From assembly GCF_003435815.1 (NCBI RefSeq), contig NZ_QTUV01000001.1, positions 186,001-250,000 of the forward strand: DNA of 64,000 nucleotides, read 5' to 3'. The stretch's first letter is position 1. Each line of letters starts with the position of its first letter. Origin of the DNA: Dorea sp. AM10-31 (GTDB lineage Bacteria; Bacillota; Clostridia; Lachnospirales; Lachnospiraceae). Both the position numbers and the translations under genes were made by a program. Positions 61,069 through 64,000 of the stretch are shown here, one piece after another. Under the pieces are notes generated by a model. It did not search any database. It worked only from the letters and a program-made list of their open reading frames with translations, and was not told where the DNA came from.

Positions 61069-62922
61069 CAGATTGCTGATGATCTTCTTCGTCTTTTCAT
61101 TATATTCAAATACTTCATCTTTTTTATTATCCGTTCTCGGAATATATGCGTCGATTCCTTCGAACTCGCCACCTTTGCCGTATAAATCCTCCATAACCTT
61201 TTTGTTGGCAGATGTATAGCCAACATAGCTGGAGTTATCATATGCGCCGTCGTAATCACTTGCATAATTGATAAATGCATACGCAAGGTCAACGTTTTTG
61301 GCATTTTTCGGAATAACCATCGCATCGGACCACTGATTTGTTCCGCTGTCTGGAAGATAGTATCCCATTTTCGGATTTTCCGCCATGACATAAGTTGCAT
61401 CTCCGGAATAGATAAGCCCCAGCGCTTTTCTCGCCTGTGCCATATTATCGATGATCTCATCCGTCACGATCTCCGGCTTCATCGTTCCCACGCATTTCAG
61501 AAGCCACTGGTAAGCCTTATCAATCTCTCCCTGATCACTGGTATTCATCGAATATCCAAGTGACTTTAATGCCATCATGAAAGAATCTCTCTCTGAATCA
61601 TACAGGTAAATATCTCCTTTGTATTTCTGATCCAGGAAAATATTATATCCTTCTTTTTTCAAATCTTCTTCGGATACCTTTGTCTTGTCATAGACAATCC
61701 CGACAGTTCCCCAGAAATACGGAACCGAATATTCATTTTTCGGATCATACGGCAGTCCTTTGACCGCTTTATTCAGCTTATCCATACAGGTCAGCTTTGA
61801 TTTATCCAGTTTTTGTAAATATCCTTCGGAAATCAGACGCTCAATCATATAATCACTCGGAACGAGAATATCATACGCTTCTTTATTTGCGACTTTGATG
61901 TACATCTGTTCATTGGAATCAAAGTTCTCCAGCATAACTTTCGCACCGGTTTCTTTTTCAAAGTCCTGAATGATATGTTCACCGACATATTCTCCCCAGT
62001 TATAAATCCTGAGTGTCTGTCCTTCAAACGGACGTTTGTTCTGTGCTCCGCCGAACTGCGCAACACATATGACCGCAACCAGCGCCGCACAGACGGCTGT
62101 GACCGGTATCCACATTCTCCTTCTTCTGACTACATCTGTCTTCTTTCTTTTGCTTGCCAGCATTGGCATGATATTGATCACCAGAAGTACAATCGTAATA
62201 ATCACAACAACAAGCGTAGAAATCGCGTTAATGCTCGGATTCACTCGTTTGCTCATTGTATACACCATAATACTTAAGTTCTTTACACCTCGTCCGGTTA
62301 CGAAATAAGAAATGATAAAATCATCTACGGACATGGTAAATGCAATCAGCGCTCCGGACACGATTCCCGGTGTGATCTGTGGCACAATAACTTTCGTCAG
62401 AGCCTGCCACGGTGTTGCACCAAGGTCCATTGCCGCATCTGCCAGGTTCGGATCCAGTGAGCGGATCTTCGGCATCACGGAAAGCATGACATATGGGATA
62501 CAGAATGCAATGTGCGCAAGCAGCATCGTCACATAGCCTTTTCCCACACGGAATGTGATAAATAACAGCATAAATCCAATCGCTGTTACAATTTCCGGGT
62601 TCATAAGCGGCAGATTATTGACCTGATCCATCAGATCACGCACAACTTTTTTTGACTTACTTATTCCAATTGCAGAAATTGTTCCTACAATTGTGGAAAT
62701 AATTGTAGCCAGCACCGCCACACTGAATGTTGTAGAGAGCGCCTCCATCATATCGCTGGAATCCAGCATATGCCGGTACCAGCGCAGTGAAAATCCGGTA
62801 AAGCTTGTCAGTGATTTTCCATCGTTAAATGAAAAAATAATCATATATAATATCGGAAGGTAGAAAAAGATGACTGAAAGTACCATCAAGATCTTCCCGA
62901 TCCGTCGTTTCTTTTGTCTCAT
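61033..62922 (-). CDS. potCD: Fused spermidine/putrescine permease PotC and binding protein PotD
   Basis: This 629-residue protein combines two parts of a polyamine importer. Residues about 1-262 are a permease with six helices and the EAA loop (AAMDLGATPWQALTKVIVPQI). Another hydrophobic segment (MWIPVTAVCAALVAVICVA, about 275-293) would anchor the rest. Residues about 300-629 are the PotD-type binding protein (LRIYNWGEYVG; DILVPSDYMIERLI; VPYFWGTVGIVYDKTK; GLIYSGDATYVMAE), tethered outside the cell. There is no stop or frame break between them. It follows potB by 3 bases. Confidence 0.95.
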   Translation of the reverse strand: MRQKKRRIGKILMVLSVIFFYLPILYMIIFSFNDGKSLTSFTGFSLRWYRHMLDSSDMMEALSTTFSVAVLATIISTIVGTISAIGISKSKKVVRDLMDQVNNLPLMNPEIVTAIGFMLLFITFRVGKGYVTMLLAHIAFCIPYVMLSVMPKIRSLDPNLADAAMDLGATPWQALTKVIVPQITPGIVSGALIAFTMSVDDFIISYFVTGRGVKNLSIMVYTMSKRVNPSINAISTLVVVIITIVLLVINIMPMLASKRKKTDVVRRRRMWIPVTAVCAALVAVICVAQFGGAQNKRPFEGQTLRIYNWGEYVGEHIIQDFEKETGAKVMLENFDSNEQMYIKVANKEAYDILVPSDYMIERLISEGYLQKLDKSKLTCMDKLNKAVKGLPYDPKNEYSVPYFWGTVGIVYDKTKVSEEDLKKEGYNIFLDQKYKGDIYLYDSERDSFMMALKSLGYSMNTSDQGEIDKAYQWLLKCVGTMKPEIVTDEIIDNMAQARKALGLIYSGDATYVMAENPKMGYYLPDSGTNQWSDAMVIPKNAKNVDLAYAFINYASDYDGAYDNSSYVGYTSANKKVMEDLYGKGGEFEGIDAYIPRTDNKKDEVFEYNEKTKKIISNLWSKVKIAASNK

Positions 62923-62925
62923 CTT

Positions 62926-63762
62926 TTATACCCCCTTTCCGCCCTGATTATGCTGCTCCACTTTCCGTACAGCCATCATCAGAAGCATCATAATAATCGC
63001 CATGATCATAGACACCGCACTTCCGAAATTCCACTCTCCGACTGTGATAAACTGGTTTTCGATCATATTTCCGATGAGGAAATACTGACCGCCTCCAAGC
63101 AGCTTCGGAATAAAGAACGAGCTGACTGCCGGAAGGAATACAAGCGTAATTCCATTAATTACTCCCGGCATGGAAAGTGGCAAAGTAATTCTGCGGAAAG
63201 TCTGTGCGGGACTGGCTCCGAGATCCGCACTCGCTTCGATCAGCGAATAATCCATCTTGCTTAAGGACGTCTGGATCTGCAGGATCATAAACGGAAGGAA
63301 GTTATATACCATACCGAGCAGTACGGCGCCCTCTGTATAGAGAAGCTCTACATTTCCAAGTCCGAAAAATCCAAGTATTTTCTGAAAAATACCACCGTTG
63401 CTCAGAAGTCCGATCCATGCGTATGTTCGCACAAGCATGTTGATCCACATCGGCAGTGTAATGCATAAAATCAATACATTCTGTACTTTTTCTGTGCTTC
63501 TTGCTATATAATATGCGATCGGATAGCCGAGAAGCAGACATAAAACGGTTGTCTTCACCGCAATCAGTATGGAACGCCAGAGGATTAATAAGAAATCCGG
63601 ATCGGTAAAAAATTTGGCATAATGTTCCAGTGTGAACGAGAAAGAAATGATGCTGTTGCCTTGATTCATTACAGAATACAGTGCGATCAGTGCCATCGGA
63701 AGAACAAGCATCATCACTGCCCACACGATATACGGCCATGCAAGCTGCTGAAAACGTTTCAT
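62926..63762 (-). CDS. potB: Spermidine/putrescine ABC transporter permease PotB
   Basis: This 278-residue membrane protein has six helices and shows the EAA loop (DLGASPAQTFRRITLPLSMPG, about 183-203), which couples to PotA. It also has WINMLVRTYAWIGLLSNGG, a family hallmark. It sits directly after potA and directly before the PotC-PotD fusion, giving a complete polyamine importer. Its start is at 63762, immediately after the PotA stop. Confidence 0.95.
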   Translation of the reverse strand: MKRFQQLAWPYIVWAVMMLVLPMALIALYSVMNQGNSIISFSFTLEHYAKFFTDPDFLLILWRSILIAVKTTVLCLLLGYPIAYYIARSTEKVQNVLILCITLPMWINMLVRTYAWIGLLSNGGIFQKILGFFGLGNVELLYTEGAVLLGMVYNFLPFMILQIQTSLSKMDYSLIEASADLGASPAQTFRRITLPLSMPGVINGITLVFLPAVSSFFIPKLLGGGQYFLIGNMIENQFITVGEWNFGSAVSMIMAIIMMLLMMAVRKVEQHNQGGKGV

Positions 63763-64000
63763 CTAGTACACCACCTTTGACATGACATGAATATCTTCCG
63801 GGAAGAATGTCAGGCCGACCTCCTGTCCTTCCTCCGAATAATCAGTTGTATGGATCTTAAATTCGCGACCGGTTGTTGAAAATGTGATCTGATATACACC
63901 TTCTGTCACTTCTTCCGGTTCAAAGTCATAATCTACACTGATGTCCACACTCTGATCTTCATCACTTAACTTCCAGCCCTGTGCATTTGCCCATGTTTTC
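63763..64000 (-). CDS. potA: Spermidine/putrescine ABC transporter ATPase PotA (C-terminal end only)
   Basis: The minus-strand frame is open at the right edge. The visible 78 codons (ending VGLTFFPEDIHVMSKVVY) form the TOBE-type C-terminal domain of PotA-like ATPases; the nucleotide-binding domain lies outside the window. The assignment rests on this domain and the following potB-potCD genes. It ends one base before potB begins. Confidence 0.8.
   Translation of the reverse strand, partial: KTWANAQGWKLSDEDQSVDISVDYDFEPEEVTEGVYQITFSTTGREFKIHTTDYSEEGQEVGLTFFPEDIHVMSKVVY

Overview
The window looks like chromosomal DNA of a Lachnospiraceae-type gut Clostridium. The evidence is moderate G+C content, AGGAGG ribosome sites, and family content: DUF6110 beside a P1B ATPase, DUF5685 beside a J-domain protein, [FeFe]-hydrogenase maturases, a PPi-type phosphofructokinase, and F420-hydrogenase-beta-like and pyruvyl-transferase genes in a polysaccharide locus. 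No species call is made. I found no complete insertion sequence, prophage, CRISPR array or rRNA.

Left part (1-15.2 kb, nearly all minus strand): an ABC ATPase cut by the window edge; a metal P-type ATPase with its DUF6110 partner; a flavodoxin behind DtxR-like palindromes; a TPP-riboswitch operon (iron alcohol dehydrogenase, thiM, thiE, HAD phosphatase, thiD); tRNA-Pro and tRNA-Gln; a sugar nucleotidyltransferase; glmM-glmS; and a HEPN-type gene that appears frame-disrupted, preceded by a 49-aa ORF.

Centre (15.2-38.8 kb): a putative two-helix membrane protein; a relic of an Rpn/PD-(D/E)XK gene; a plus-strand GH13 glucosidase; a UDP-glucose dehydrogenase fused to an XRE helix-turn-helix; then a long minus-strand exopolysaccharide operon. 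In transcription order the operon holds a priming sugar-phosphate transferase, two GT4 enzymes, two tandem capsular-type transferases, GT2, pyruvyl transferase, Wzy, GT2, Wzx, FrhB-like protein, a second nucleotidyltransferase and VanZ. Its distal end is scarred: a DUF4238 gene abuts a VanZ stub, followed by an HTH protein, rmlB and an rmlD stub. The 512-bp leader has two good sigma-A-like promoters on either side of a C9 tract.

Right part (38.8-64 kb): FprA flavodiiron protein; a chimeric TRAP-transporter relic; aroD; a MarR-controlled alcohol/aldehyde dehydrogenase pair; a polysaccharide deacetylase; a pseudokinase/TPR protein coupled to a Pro-Glu-rich surface protein; glpK, a 55-aa DUF1667-like protein and PPi-phosphofructokinase; tRNA-Arg; a DNA glycosylase overlapping a zinc macrodomain hydrolase; a DUF5685/J-domain/membrane-protein operon; hydE-hydG and hydF; and a potA-potB-potCD polyamine transporter that runs off the right edge.

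Functionally the window combines cofactor salvage (thiamine), amino-sugar supply (GlmM/GlmS) for wall and capsule, capsule assembly, anaerobic redox and oxygen protection (FprA, flavodoxin, hydrogenase maturation), and glycerol and polyamine use. Possible new biology lies in regulatory and fusion oddities (riboswitch-controlled dehydrogenase, XRE-Ugd fusion, DUF5685 operon, HEPN locus, hydE leader) rather than in one large unknown system.
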